In this document: piece after piece, positions 25,310-34,825 of the stretch | Numbering within the stretch: position 1 is the first letter of the stretch | Layout of the letters: every line of letters starts with the position of its first letter | Assembly: GCA_900545405.1 (NCBI GenBank) | Contig: UQYT01000012.1 | Span: forward strand, 1 to 64,000 | Source: an uncultured Eubacteriales bacterium | Lineage (GTDB): Bacteria; Bacillota; Clostridia; Oscillospirales; Oscillospiraceae | Length of the DNA: 64,000 nucleotides | Direction of reading: 5' to 3' | The notes under the pieces: model-generated | Database searches by the model: none | What the model saw: only the letters and a program-made list of their open reading frames with translations | What the model was told of the DNA's origin: nothing | Program-made: the position numbers and the translations under genes

Positions 25310-25397
25310 GCGTCAGAAGCTGGAAAATCGGAAAAATAAAAGCGCAAGTCGAAATTTGATTAAAACTGCACAAACGCTGTCCAAATTATTTGGCAAT

Positions 25398-25455
25398 AAT
25401 AAATGCGCATGTTTATTTAAGAATTGCTTGACAAATAATTATCGATAGCTATAAT
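25398..25455 (+). promoter_or_regulatory. Strong promoter plus operator-like site for the plus-strand island operon
   Basis: TTGACA (25428-25433), 16 bp and TATAAT (25450-25455) match the consensus perfectly. The segment 25398-25417 (AATAAATGCGCATGTTTATT) is a 20-bp copy of the island motif, ten bases upstream of the -35 box. Confidence 0.7.
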
Positions 25456-25633
25456 TGAAAACGAAAGACCGAAGAACCTGTCGAAAGGGCTGGAGCACGT
25501 GAGCTCCACCCGTCGGCCGGGACTGCAAGGTTATAATGTAGCTGCTTTGAAGGCTGAAAAAGCGAATAGGGGTGATACCAGGCGCGCCGGGGGGTATGGC
25601 GCGGTAAGCACAGGGGTAAGTTTGTCTGCTGTT
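25456..25633 (+). other. Long structured 5' leader of the plus-strand island operon
   Basis: About 280 bases separate the promoter at 25428-25455 from the ene-reductase start. The leader is far more GC-rich than the flanking AT-rich control sequence and forms hairpins. One is GGGC-TGGAGC with GCTCCACCC (25487-25511) and another is CGCGCC with GGCGCG (25583-25603). I do not recognise a known riboswitch or T-box. It could be an RNA regulator or simply a leader. Confidence 0.4.
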
Positions 25634-25699
25634 AATAAACATACAAGTTTATTTAATCTTTATCATGCAGCAGTCCGACTTCAGTTTGCGCTGTTTATT
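25634..25699 (+). promoter_or_regulatory. Further operator-like sites upstream of ene-reductase copy B
   Basis: The segment 25634-25653 (AATAAACATACAAGTTTATT) is the most symmetric copy of the AATAAA-N8-TTTATT motif. A half-site, GCGCTGTTTATTAAC, ends near 25702. A TATCAT at 25661-25666 could be the -10 of a second promoter, but no good -35 is present. Confidence 0.5.
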
Positions 25700-25743
25700 A
25701 ACACACTTTTGCAACAGCAATTACCTAAAAAGGAGTAACTCAA

Positions 25744-27672
25744 ATGGCTTACAGTTTTCTAGAGCCCATCCGCGTTGGCAAAATGGTCCTGAAGAACAGG
25801 ATTATCGTACCTGCAATGGCGCGTTACCTGTGTGAAGATGGATTTGCCACCGAGGACTATATCCGCTATTATGAAGCAATGGCCAAGGGCGGCGTGGCCA
25901 TGGTCACCGTGGGCATCATGCCGATAGACCTCGGCTGGCCCAGCACGATGACCTCCCAGCCCTGCCTTGGCGACGACAAGTACATACCCCAGCTTCAGAA
26001 GGCGGTCACGGCGATGCACGCCGCCGGCGCGAAGGTCTCCTTCCAGCCCTGGATGCCCGGCCGCGCGCCCTACACCTACGCCGACGCCGTTGAGCGCGCT
26101 CAGGACATCGCCATAGTCAACAAGCTCACCAAGGACGAGATACTGAACATCGAGCGCAAGTATGTCGCTGCCTGCCTGCGCTGCGCCGCCTGCGGCGTGG
26201 ACGCCATCGAGTGGCACAATGCGCACAACTACCTCGGCGAGCAGTTCTTCAGCCCCTACTTCAACCACAGGACCGACGAGTACGGCCAGCAGAACGTGGA
26301 GAACTCCATGCGTTTCGCCCGCGAGTGCATAAGCAAGGCGCGCCGCGCCCTGGACGAGGCCGGCTATCCCAACATCGAGATAATCGCGAAGCTCAACGGC
26401 TCCGACATCCTCCCCGGCGGCGTGACCCCGGAGATCCTGGCCGCCAGCGCCAAGGAATTGGAGAAGGTCGGCGTGGCCATGATAACCGTGAACGCCGGCG
26501 GCGGCCTCACCAGGCTCGAGGGCATGAGCGGCGACGGCCACAGGGCCGAGGGCTGGAAGGTGCCTCTGGCCGAGATCGTCAAGGCGGCGGTGTCCATCCC
26601 CGTTGCGGCGAGCGGCAACCTGAAGCACCCGTCCTATGTCGACAGCATCATCAAGGATGGCCGCTGCGACCTGGTCGCCCTGGGCCGCACGACCATCGCG
26701 GACCCCTACTGGGTCAGCAAGTGCGCCGCCGGGCGTGAGGACCTCATCCGCTACTGCCTGAGCTGCATGCACTGCATCTACGCCCAGCCGCGCAAGGAGT
26801 GCGGCTGCACCATGAACCCGCGCTGCCGCCGCGAATCCTTTGTGCCGGAGATCGAGAGCCTGCCCAAGGTCGGCAACGGCCGCAAGGTCATGGTCATAGG
26901 CGCCGGCCCCGCCGGCTGCGCCGCGGCGATAGCCCTCGCCCAGAGGGGCTTCAAGCCCATCATCTGCGAGAAGGCCGACTACATTGGCGGCATGATGCTC
27001 GTCGCCGGCATGCCGATAGGCAAGCAGGAGTTCCAGTACGGCATCGGCTACTATATGAACATGCTCAAGGAGCTGAAGGTGGAGGTCCGCCTGAACACCG
27101 AGGCAACCCCCGAGCTCATCCGCGCCGAGGCGCCCTACGCCGTCATCTGCGCGGTCGGCTCCAATGAGCTGGTCCCGTCCATCCCGGGCGTCGACGGGCC
27201 GAACGTCATCACGGTTCGCAGCTATCTCGTCGACAGGCCCGAGTACCGCAACCGCCGCATAGCCGTCATCGGCGGCGGCCAGACCGGCCTGGAGGCCGCG
27301 CACATGCTCCGCTCCGTCGGCAACGACGTGGTCTGCGTCGAGATGCAGCCGCGCTCCTACGCCACGCTGCTCGAGCACAAGCTCGACCTCGAGTACGCCG
27401 AGGAGTCCGGCGTCAAGATGCTCTTTGAGCACAAGGTGCTGGAGTTCGGCGTCAACAGCGTGGTCACCGAGAACCTCAAGACCGGCGAGAAGGAGACCAT
27501 AGAGGCCGACGTCATCGTGCTCGCCTTCGGTGTGCGCCCGAACACCGCCGAAGTTGACAAACTGCGCGAGTGCGGAGTTGAAAAGTTCTTTAACGTAGGC
27601 GACAGCAGCAAGCCCGGCATGATATACCAGGCCGTCGCCGCCGCCCACGATTGTGCCATCGCGCTCGAATAG
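25744..27672 (+). CDS. FMN/FAD/iron-sulfur ene-reductase, copy B
   Basis: This 642-residue paralogue of the copy encoded at 22003-23964 has the same domain order: FMN barrel, [4Fe-4S], FAD and NAD(P) folds. The active-site segment is EWHNAHNYLGEQFFSPYFNHRTDEYG. The cysteine motif is CLSCMHC followed by a CGC pair (CX2CX2CX10C, two residues shorter than copy A). The barrel stretch QPWMPGR again lacks the usual His. An AAAAGGAG RBS precedes the ATG. It heads a plus-strand operon with a dehydrogenase, two transporters and a nitroreductase-like protein. The differences from copy A suggest a different C=C position or substrate (inference). Confidence 0.92.
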   Translation: MAYSFLEPIRVGKMVLKNRIIVPAMARYLCEDGFATEDYIRYYEAMAKGGVAMVTVGIMPIDLGWPSTMTSQPCLGDDKYIPQLQKAVTAMHAAGAKVSFQPWMPGRAPYTYADAVERAQDIAIVNKLTKDEILNIERKYVAACLRCAACGVDAIEWHNAHNYLGEQFFSPYFNHRTDEYGQQNVENSMRFARECISKARRALDEAGYPNIEIIAKLNGSDILPGGVTPEILAASAKELEKVGVAMITVNAGGGLTRLEGMSGDGHRAEGWKVPLAEIVKAAVSIPVAASGNLKHPSYVDSIIKDGRCDLVALGRTTIADPYWVSKCAAGREDLIRYCLSCMHCIYAQPRKECGCTMNPRCRRESFVPEIESLPKVGNGRKVMVIGAGPAGCAAAIALAQRGFKPIICEKADYIGGMMLVAGMPIGKQEFQYGIGYYMNMLKELKVEVRLNTEATPELIRAEAPYAVICAVGSNELVPSIPGVDGPNVITVRSYLVDRPEYRNRRIAVIGGGQTGLEAAHMLRSVGNDVVCVEMQPRSYATLLEHKLDLEYAEESGVKMLFEHKVLEFGVNSVVTENLKTGEKETIEADVIVLAFGVRPNTAEVDKLRECGVEKFFNVGDSSKPGMIYQAVAAAHDCAIALE

Positions 27673-27701
27673 AGCGTGGGGAAAAGGGAAAGGAGATAAA
27701 T

Positions 27702-28874
27702 ATGAAAGCGTTTGAGACCACTATTAAGCCGCTTGTGAAGTTCGGTGAGGGTTCCTCCCTCTGTGCCGGTGAGAAGTTCAAGCTCCTCGGCTGCACGAAG
27801 GTCCTGGCCGGCTATGATGCCAACATAAATCCTGCGGTTGTGGACGCCGTCATCGGCTCCATAGAGAAGGAGGGCATAGAGGTAGTACGCTATGCATGCT
27901 CCTACTCCGACGGCAAGAACGACGGCGTCATCGAGTGCCGCCAGCTCGCCCTTGACAACAAGGTCGACGGCTTCCTGGCCATGGGCGGCGGCAGCACTAT
28001 GGACATCGTCAAGGCTGCCAGCCTGCTTGTGAATGTGGATCTCCCCGAGGGCGCCAAGTCTCTGGTGAACTACTTTGTCGGCCACTACAACGGGCCTGAC
28101 CTGCCCCGCCACGCCGGCCTCATCAGCATCCCCACCACCGCCGACACCGGCGCCGAGGCCACCCGCAGCTGCATCATCGCCTCCAGCGCCCTGGGCGTGA
28201 AGGCCACGCTCTCCTCCCAGGCCGCCAAGGCCGACTGGGTGCTGCTCGACCCCGAGATGACCAAAGATCTGCCGCCCTACTTCACCGCCATCACCGGCAT
28301 GGACGCCATCGCCCACGCCTGCGAGGCCCTCTGCTGCACCCGCAGCAACATCTACACCGAGATGATCTGCGGCAAGTCCCTCGAGCTCTCGTGGAAGAAC
28401 CTGCCCATCGTCTACAAGGAGCCCCACAACATGGAGGCCCGCGCCAACATGAGCCTCGCCGCCTACCTCGCCCTCACCGGTGAGAGCTACGGCAACTGCG
28501 GCCACTCCATGGCCCACGCCATCGGCGCCGACTTCCACGTCCCCCACGGCCACTGCTGCGCCTGGACCGCGCCCGTCGCCCTCTACTACACCAGGAACGA
28601 CTGCGACCACGAGATCCGCCTCATCGCCCGCAGCTTCGGCCTCGACGACAAGTCCCCCACCGTGGCCAAGGACGTCGCCAACGCAATGAAGCAGCTCGTC
28701 TGGAGCCTCGGCATCAAGACCCCCGCCGAGATGGGCATCAAGCGCGAGGACTTCATAGCCTCCGCGCCCAAGGTAATGGTCGACCCCATCCACCTGTGCT
28801 GCCACACGCCGCTCACCGAGGACAAGGCTCGCGAGCTGCTCGGCGAGGTCTACGACCAGAAGCTGTACGAGTGA
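27702..28874 (+). CDS. Iron-containing alcohol dehydrogenase, copy B
   Basis: This 390-residue group III dehydrogenase has GGGSTMDIVKAA as the cofactor motif. The metal ligands are in GMDAIAHACEA and in CGHSMAHAIGADFHVPHGH. It belongs to the same superfamily as copy A but is clearly diverged (IPTTADTGAEATRS against IPTTSGTGSEVTFT). I chose the ATG at 27702 because AAAGGAG lies seven bases upstream. It is 29 bp after ene-reductase B, so the reductase-dehydrogenase pairing is repeated on both strands of the island. Confidence 0.92.
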   Translation: MKAFETTIKPLVKFGEGSSLCAGEKFKLLGCTKVLAGYDANINPAVVDAVIGSIEKEGIEVVRYACSYSDGKNDGVIECRQLALDNKVDGFLAMGGGSTMDIVKAASLLVNVDLPEGAKSLVNYFVGHYNGPDLPRHAGLISIPTTADTGAEATRSCIIASSALGVKATLSSQAAKADWVLLDPEMTKDLPPYFTAITGMDAIAHACEALCCTRSNIYTEMICGKSLELSWKNLPIVYKEPHNMEARANMSLAAYLALTGESYGNCGHSMAHAIGADFHVPHGHCCAWTAPVALYYTRNDCDHEIRLIARSFGLDDKSPTVAKDVANAMKQLVWSLGIKTPAEMGIKREDFIASAPKVMVDPIHLCCHTPLTEDKARELLGEVYDQKLYE

Positions 28875-28919
28875 GTTGTTCCCGCGCAAAGCGGGTCTGA
28901 AAAGAAAGGGAGAATATTT

Positions 28920-30266
28920 GTGGAAGGCAAACTCAAACTGACACAGAACCCCAAGTTCATTGCCGTTGGATGTTTCCTGCAAATGTTCCTTGGCATGGGA
29001 CTTTGCAGCACATTCTCAATGATGCTGCCCGAGATGAGCGCCCATACCGGATTCAGCACGGGCGTCATCTCCTGGAACCTCACCTTTGCCTACGCCGCAT
29101 CGTTTATTGTATCCGTTTTCCTCTTCAAACCCCTGCTCGCCAAGTTCGGCGCCAAGAAGCTGCTCATCTTCGGCGATCTGCTGCTGATCGGCCACTATCT
29201 GCTCTACTCCTACGCTGAGAGCCTGTGGATGCTGCGCATCTGCGGCACCCTGGGCGGCCTGGTCACCCTCTTCGCCTGCGCCACGCCGGTTTCCGTCGTC
29301 ATAACCAACTGGTTCGTGGACAAGCGCTCCTCCGTGCTGGCCGTCATCATGGGCAGCTACGGCTTCGGCGGCATGATAATCATGCCCGTGATCGGCAGGC
29401 TGATAGCCGCTTACGGCTACCAGGTGGCCTACCGCGCGCACTCCGCCGCCGGCCTCATCCTGCTGCTCGTGACCATCATCTTCATCCGCGACACGCCTGA
29501 GCAGATGGGCGTCAAGCCCTACGGCTGGGAAAAGGCCCAGCAGATACAGGCCGAGCTCGAGGCCAAAAAGGCGCTCAACGACGCCAAGGACGGCATAACC
29601 CTGGCGACCGCGCGCAAGACCAAGAGCTACTGGCTGCTCTGGATCGGCCTGGCCATCTCGTCCTTCCCCGGCGTTGCGTTCCGCTTCTACAACGGCGCCT
29701 TCTTCAAGGGCCCCGTCGGCCTCGACACCGTTACATACTCCGACTGGGCTGCGGTGCTCTCCGTCTGCATTGCCGCCGGCATGCTGCTCATGGGCATCAT
29801 GAGCGACAACATAGGCGCGCCGAAGATGGTCATAATCATGCACGTCGTCTCCATCGCCGGCTACGCCTGCGCCATCGTGCTGATGAAGCACAACACTTCC
29901 TTCGCGCTGCTGCTGATAACCGTCATCCTCTGCGGCATGAACGGCCCGCTTGACAACGCGACCGCGCCCTATCTCATCCCCGAGGCCTTCGGCCGAAGAT
30001 ACTATGACGAGATCATAGGCTCCTACGCGGGCGCGATGATGATAGGCAATATCTTCGTGCCGCTAATGATAGGCGGTATCATCTCTGACGCGACCTACGA
30101 ATCCTTCACCAAGGCCTGGTGGATAATAATCGGCTTCTCGGTGGTGGCGATGATCCTGCTGCTGACCGGACTGTACACCGGACCCTTCCGCAAGCAGTTC
30201 CTGGCCATGAAGGCCCAGGAGAAGCAGGAGAAAAAGGAGAAGAAGGCCGCGCACAGCGGAGGCTGA
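28920..30266 (+). CDS. MFS transporter, oxalate:formate-antiporter-like (OFA) type
   Basis: This 448-residue protein with about 12 membrane segments has MFS signatures of the OFA/monocarboxylate branch (GTLGGLVTLFACATPVSVVITNWFVDKRSSVLAVIMGSYGFGGMI). A central cytoplasmic loop is rich in Lys/Glu, and the tail is very Lys-rich (QEKQEKKEKKAAHSGG). The GTG start has AAAGGGAG upstream. Its place in the operon suggests import of the island's substrate or export of its product, probably a carboxylate (inference). Confidence 0.85.
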   Translation: MEGKLKLTQNPKFIAVGCFLQMFLGMGLCSTFSMMLPEMSAHTGFSTGVISWNLTFAYAASFIVSVFLFKPLLAKFGAKKLLIFGDLLLIGHYLLYSYAESLWMLRICGTLGGLVTLFACATPVSVVITNWFVDKRSSVLAVIMGSYGFGGMIIMPVIGRLIAAYGYQVAYRAHSAAGLILLLVTIIFIRDTPEQMGVKPYGWEKAQQIQAELEAKKALNDAKDGITLATARKTKSYWLLWIGLAISSFPGVAFRFYNGAFFKGPVGLDTVTYSDWAAVLSVCIAAGMLLMGIMSDNIGAPKMVIIMHVVSIAGYACAIVLMKHNTSFALLLITVILCGMNGPLDNATAPYLIPEAFGRRYYDEIIGSYAGAMMIGNIFVPLMIGGIISDATYESFTKAWWIIIGFSVVAMILLLTGLYTGPFRKQFLAMKAQEKQEKKEKKAAHSGG

Positions 30267-30272
30267 TGCATA

Positions 30273-30806
30273 ATGGCAGCTGAAAAGATGTCTGAAGTCA
30301 GACACAGCATCCTCACCAGATGCAGCACAAGGTCGTTCACGGCCGAACCCGTACCGGATGAGCTGCTCATGCAGCTCATCGACGCGGGCCTGGCGGCGCC
30401 CTGGGCGTATCACGATCACGCCAGGCACCTGTGCGCGATAAGCGGGCACGAGAACGTGCAGATCCTCGCCCGCGTGTTCAGCGAGGTGCTGGGCCGGCCC
30501 GGGTACAACATGTACAGGCCCGCGGCGGCGATACTCGCCTGCACCGAGCGCGGCAACGACAACCAGAAGCTGGAGGTCGGCTGCATGCTGGAGAACATCT
30601 TCCTCCAGGCCCGGGACCTGGGTCTCGGCGCCTGCTGGATAAATCAGGCGCGCGACATCTGCGACGATAAGCGCGTGCGTGCGGTCCTGCGCCGCTTCGG
30701 CGTGCCGGAGACGCACATAGTCTGGGGCATAGCCATAGTGGGCTACGCCGCCTACCCCGAGCCCGAGAGGACGCACCGCGAGGGCACGTTCAACATTTAT
30801 AAGTGA
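30273..30806 (+). CDS. Nitroreductase-family protein
   Basis: This 177-residue FMN-dependent oxidoreductase shows the nitroreductase fold signatures RHSILTRCSTRSFTAEPVPDELLMQLIDAGLAAP at the start, MLENIFLQARDLGLGACWI in the middle and IVGYAAYPEP near the end. In this family the enzyme often reduces quinones, nitro groups or ene bonds. It is shorter than classical NfsB. It follows the MFS gene by 6 bp, so it is in the island operon, adding a third type of flavin reductase. The substrate is unknown. Confidence 0.88.
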   Translation: MAAEKMSEVRHSILTRCSTRSFTAEPVPDELLMQLIDAGLAAPWAYHDHARHLCAISGHENVQILARVFSEVLGRPGYNMYRPAAAILACTERGNDNQKLEVGCMLENIFLQARDLGLGACWINQARDICDDKRVRAVLRRFGVPETHIVWGIAIVGYAAYPEPERTHREGTFNIYK

Positions 30807-30827
30807 CAGAAGGGCTGGTATTTCTCA

Positions 30828-32066
30828 ATGGATGAAAAATCGCTGAAAAAATACTCCCGCAACGCTCTGCTTGGCTCCTTTGTATCCATGCTGACTGCGG
30901 GTCTCGCAACGATGATGTATTCCGACTGCCTCGGCACCATTCAGACCGAGCTTTCCCTGACTGCGGCGCAGTCGGGCTCCCTGGCCACCTACACCTTCAT
31001 GGGCCAGATGCTCGGCGGCATGGTCGCGGGCTATATCGCAGACCGCATAGGGCGCAAAAAGGTGCTCATTGCGGACGTCATCCTCGCAACAGGCGCGGTG
31101 TTCGCCACCTCGTTCCTGACGTCTTACTCCATCTTCGGCCTGCTCCGCTTCATAACCGGCGTCGGCCTCGGCGGCTGCTACTACATAGCCTCCATCCTGA
31201 TCGGTGAGTTCGTCTCCACCGACAAGCGCGGCTTCATGAGCGGCGTCTCCACCTCCGTGTGGAACTTCGGCTATGTCGTGGCCTGCGTCATGTCCTCCAC
31301 CGTGCTCAACAGCATCGGCTGGAGAAACTGCTTCCGCATCTGCGCTCTCCCGATCCTCGCCGTCATCTTCATGGTGTTCTGCATGAAGGACGCCCCGTCC
31401 TTCACCGCCGCCAAGGCCGCCCGCGACAAGCGCGACGCCAGCATTGGCAAGAAGGAGAACGCCTATGCCGAGATCTGGGCCAGCCCCAAGCTGAGGAAGT
31501 CCTTCATCATCTGGTCCATCTCCATGATCCTCTACTTCTACGGCTACTACGGCTTCATCACCTGGCTGCCCTCCTATGTCCAGGGCCGCGTGGGCATGAC
31601 CTCCGCCGGCTGGATTACCGCCGCGGGCTACATCGCCATGATCATCGGCACCGCTGGCGGCGGCAAGATCGCCGACAAGATCGGCCGCAAGAAGCTCTTC
31701 CTCATCGGCACCATCGGCACCGCCATATTCGGCCTCTGCCTGGCCATGTGGGCCAAAGAGAGCAACGTCCTCGTGCTCATGCTCCTCTACGGCGTCTGCT
31801 ACGGCATGCCGACCGGCATCCACGCCACCTTCATCGGCGAGTGCTTCCCCACGCACCTGCGCACCACCGGCGTCGGCTTCACCTTCAACATCGGCCGCCT
31901 CGGCGCCTTCATCGCCCCCATACTCATCGGCAAGATGGTCGACATGGACATGATCTCCCTCGGCATCGCCACCATGACCGTCTCCTACGTGCTCTGCTCC
32001 GTCGCAACGCTGCCCATCAAGGAGCGCGAGTACGACGCGTCCAAGGTCTCTGCCGAGCTTGAATGA
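30828..32066 (+). CDS. MFS transporter, sugar/aromatic-acid-type
   Basis: This 412-residue protein with 12 membrane segments carries the classical MFS motif between helices 2 and 3 (GYIADRIGRKK), repeated in the second half (KIADKIGRKK). It also has RFITGVGLGGCYYIASILIGEF and GECFPTHLRTTGVGF, as in the sugar-porter and aromatic-acid:H+ symporter groups. It is the last gene of the island operon, 21 bp after the nitroreductase-like gene, and ends at a strong hairpin. It is distinct in family from the MFS protein encoded at 28920. Confidence 0.88.
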   Translation: MDEKSLKKYSRNALLGSFVSMLTAGLATMMYSDCLGTIQTELSLTAAQSGSLATYTFMGQMLGGMVAGYIADRIGRKKVLIADVILATGAVFATSFLTSYSIFGLLRFITGVGLGGCYYIASILIGEFVSTDKRGFMSGVSTSVWNFGYVVACVMSSTVLNSIGWRNCFRICALPILAVIFMVFCMKDAPSFTAAKAARDKRDASIGKKENAYAEIWASPKLRKSFIIWSISMILYFYGYYGFITWLPSYVQGRVGMTSAGWITAAGYIAMIIGTAGGGKIADKIGRKKLFLIGTIGTAIFGLCLAMWAKESNVLVLMLLYGVCYGMPTGIHATFIGECFPTHLRTTGVGFTFNIGRLGAFIAPILIGKMVDMDMISLGIATMTVSYVLCSVATLPIKEREYDASKVSAELE

Positions 32067-32089
32067 CCCCCTTTTTCACTCCGCATAAA

Positions 32090-32127
32090 GAATATGCCGC
32101 TGAAGCAGACGCTTCAGCGGCATATTC
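32090..32127 (+). terminator. Strong hairpin ending the island operon
   Basis: A 17-bp perfect stem (GAATATGCCGCTGAAGC, AGAC loop) lies 24 bp after the stop. It has no long T-run, only ATTAAGATTTG, so it may protect the RNA end as well as stop transcription. Confidence 0.65.
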
Positions 32128-32221
32128 ATTAAGATTTGCTTAAAAATTGGAAAATCTGTTGAAGCGCCGGACTTATCCATGATAAGATGCTGTCAAGAAG
32201 TCGAACAGGAGGCGAGATACC

Positions 32222-32809
32222 ATGTCCAAGCGCAGACTGAGGCTCATTGCCCTGACGGCTCTGCTGCTTTCGTCGGCCCTGCTGCTTTCGGCGTGCGGGC
32301 TGTTCGGCGAGGACGCGCCCGATGTAAGCGCGCTGCCGAGTCCCCGACCCACTCCGAGCACGACCCCGACCGCCCCGCCGTCCGACGTCCCGTCTGCCGC
32401 CCCGTCTGAGGAGCCGGCGCTGATAAGCGGGCTGGAGGAGGCCTCGGCGCTGGTCTGCGAGGTGAAAAATGAGCTGGAGGGCAGCCACCAGTACACGGCC
32501 ATCGACTATGCCCTGGCCGAGGACGAGGGCGACTTCGTGCAGGCCGCCGTCCTGTTTCGGGACGCCGGCAAGCTGAGCGAGGGCAACATATGCGTCGTGA
32601 CGCAGGATTCAAGCACGGTCATCTCATACGGCGGGCCGGACGACATCTACAGGTATACGGACAAATGCAGCCTTGAGATACGAAACGGCGACACCGTGAG
32701 CTACTACGTCGAGAACTACGACACCGGGGAGCTGATACACTTCGCGTTCAAATGCTCGACACTCGAGGACGGCACTCCGCACTATGAGACCGTGGATGCC
32801 CCGCAATAA
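32222..32809 (+). CDS. Lipoprotein of unknown function
   Basis: This 195-residue protein has a lipoprotein signal (lipobox LSAC, C25) and then a Pro/Ser/Thr-rich linker (about residues 33-65) that would hold the C-terminal domain away from the membrane. The domain (about 70-195) is a small alpha/beta module with no recognised family. The gene is transcribed alone, with ACAGGAGG upstream of the ATG, and ends at a bidirectional terminator. Confidence 0.8.
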   Translation: MSKRRLRLIALTALLLSSALLLSACGLFGEDAPDVSALPSPRPTPSTTPTAPPSDVPSAAPSEEPALISGLEEASALVCEVKNELEGSHQYTAIDYALAEDEGDFVQAAVLFRDAGKLSEGNICVVTQDSSTVISYGGPDDIYRYTDKCSLEIRNGDTVSYYVENYDTGELIHFAFKCSTLEDGTPHYETVDAPQ

Positions 32810-32823
32810 ACCGAGCACAAAGC

Positions 32824-32863
32824 AAAACGCAGGAAGGCGCATGTTCACGCCTTCCTGCGTTTT
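32824..32863. terminator. Bidirectional intrinsic terminator
   Basis: A 16-bp stem (AAAACGCAGGAAGGCG) with an 8-base loop and T-runs on both sides lies between the lipoprotein gene and typA. Confidence 0.92.
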
Positions 32864-32873
32864 TTATTCTCTT

Positions 32874-34697
<1,824 letters not shown>

Positions 34698-34825
34698 AAG
34701 TACCACCTCTTATTTTCTCACAAACCCGAATTTTATCACTGTATCTGCCATTTTGCAAGGCTTATTATTTACTTTAGGCAGAGAATGTGTTAATATGAGC
34801 GTTACGAGATCAGGGGAGTGAGGAC

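Noticed and set aside
25531..25540. TTATAATG in the leader of ene-reductase B as a second promoter
   Set aside because: No acceptable -35 box lies 16-18 bp upstream. The exact-consensus promoter at 25428-25455 explains transcription better.
25759..27648. A 629-codon open frame opposite ene-reductase B, and similar frames opposite pnp (18394-19500), ene-reductase A (22294-23562), the dehydrogenases, typA (32784-34793) and the kinase (10834-12192)
   Set aside because: All are antisense shadows of complete, recognisable genes. None has a fitting ribosome binding site or domain.
28882..28895. Small hairpin CCCGC/GCGGG between dehydrogenase B and the OFA-type transporter gene
   Set aside because: It is too short, has no T-run, and the gap is only 45 bp within an evident operon, so I do not call it a terminator.
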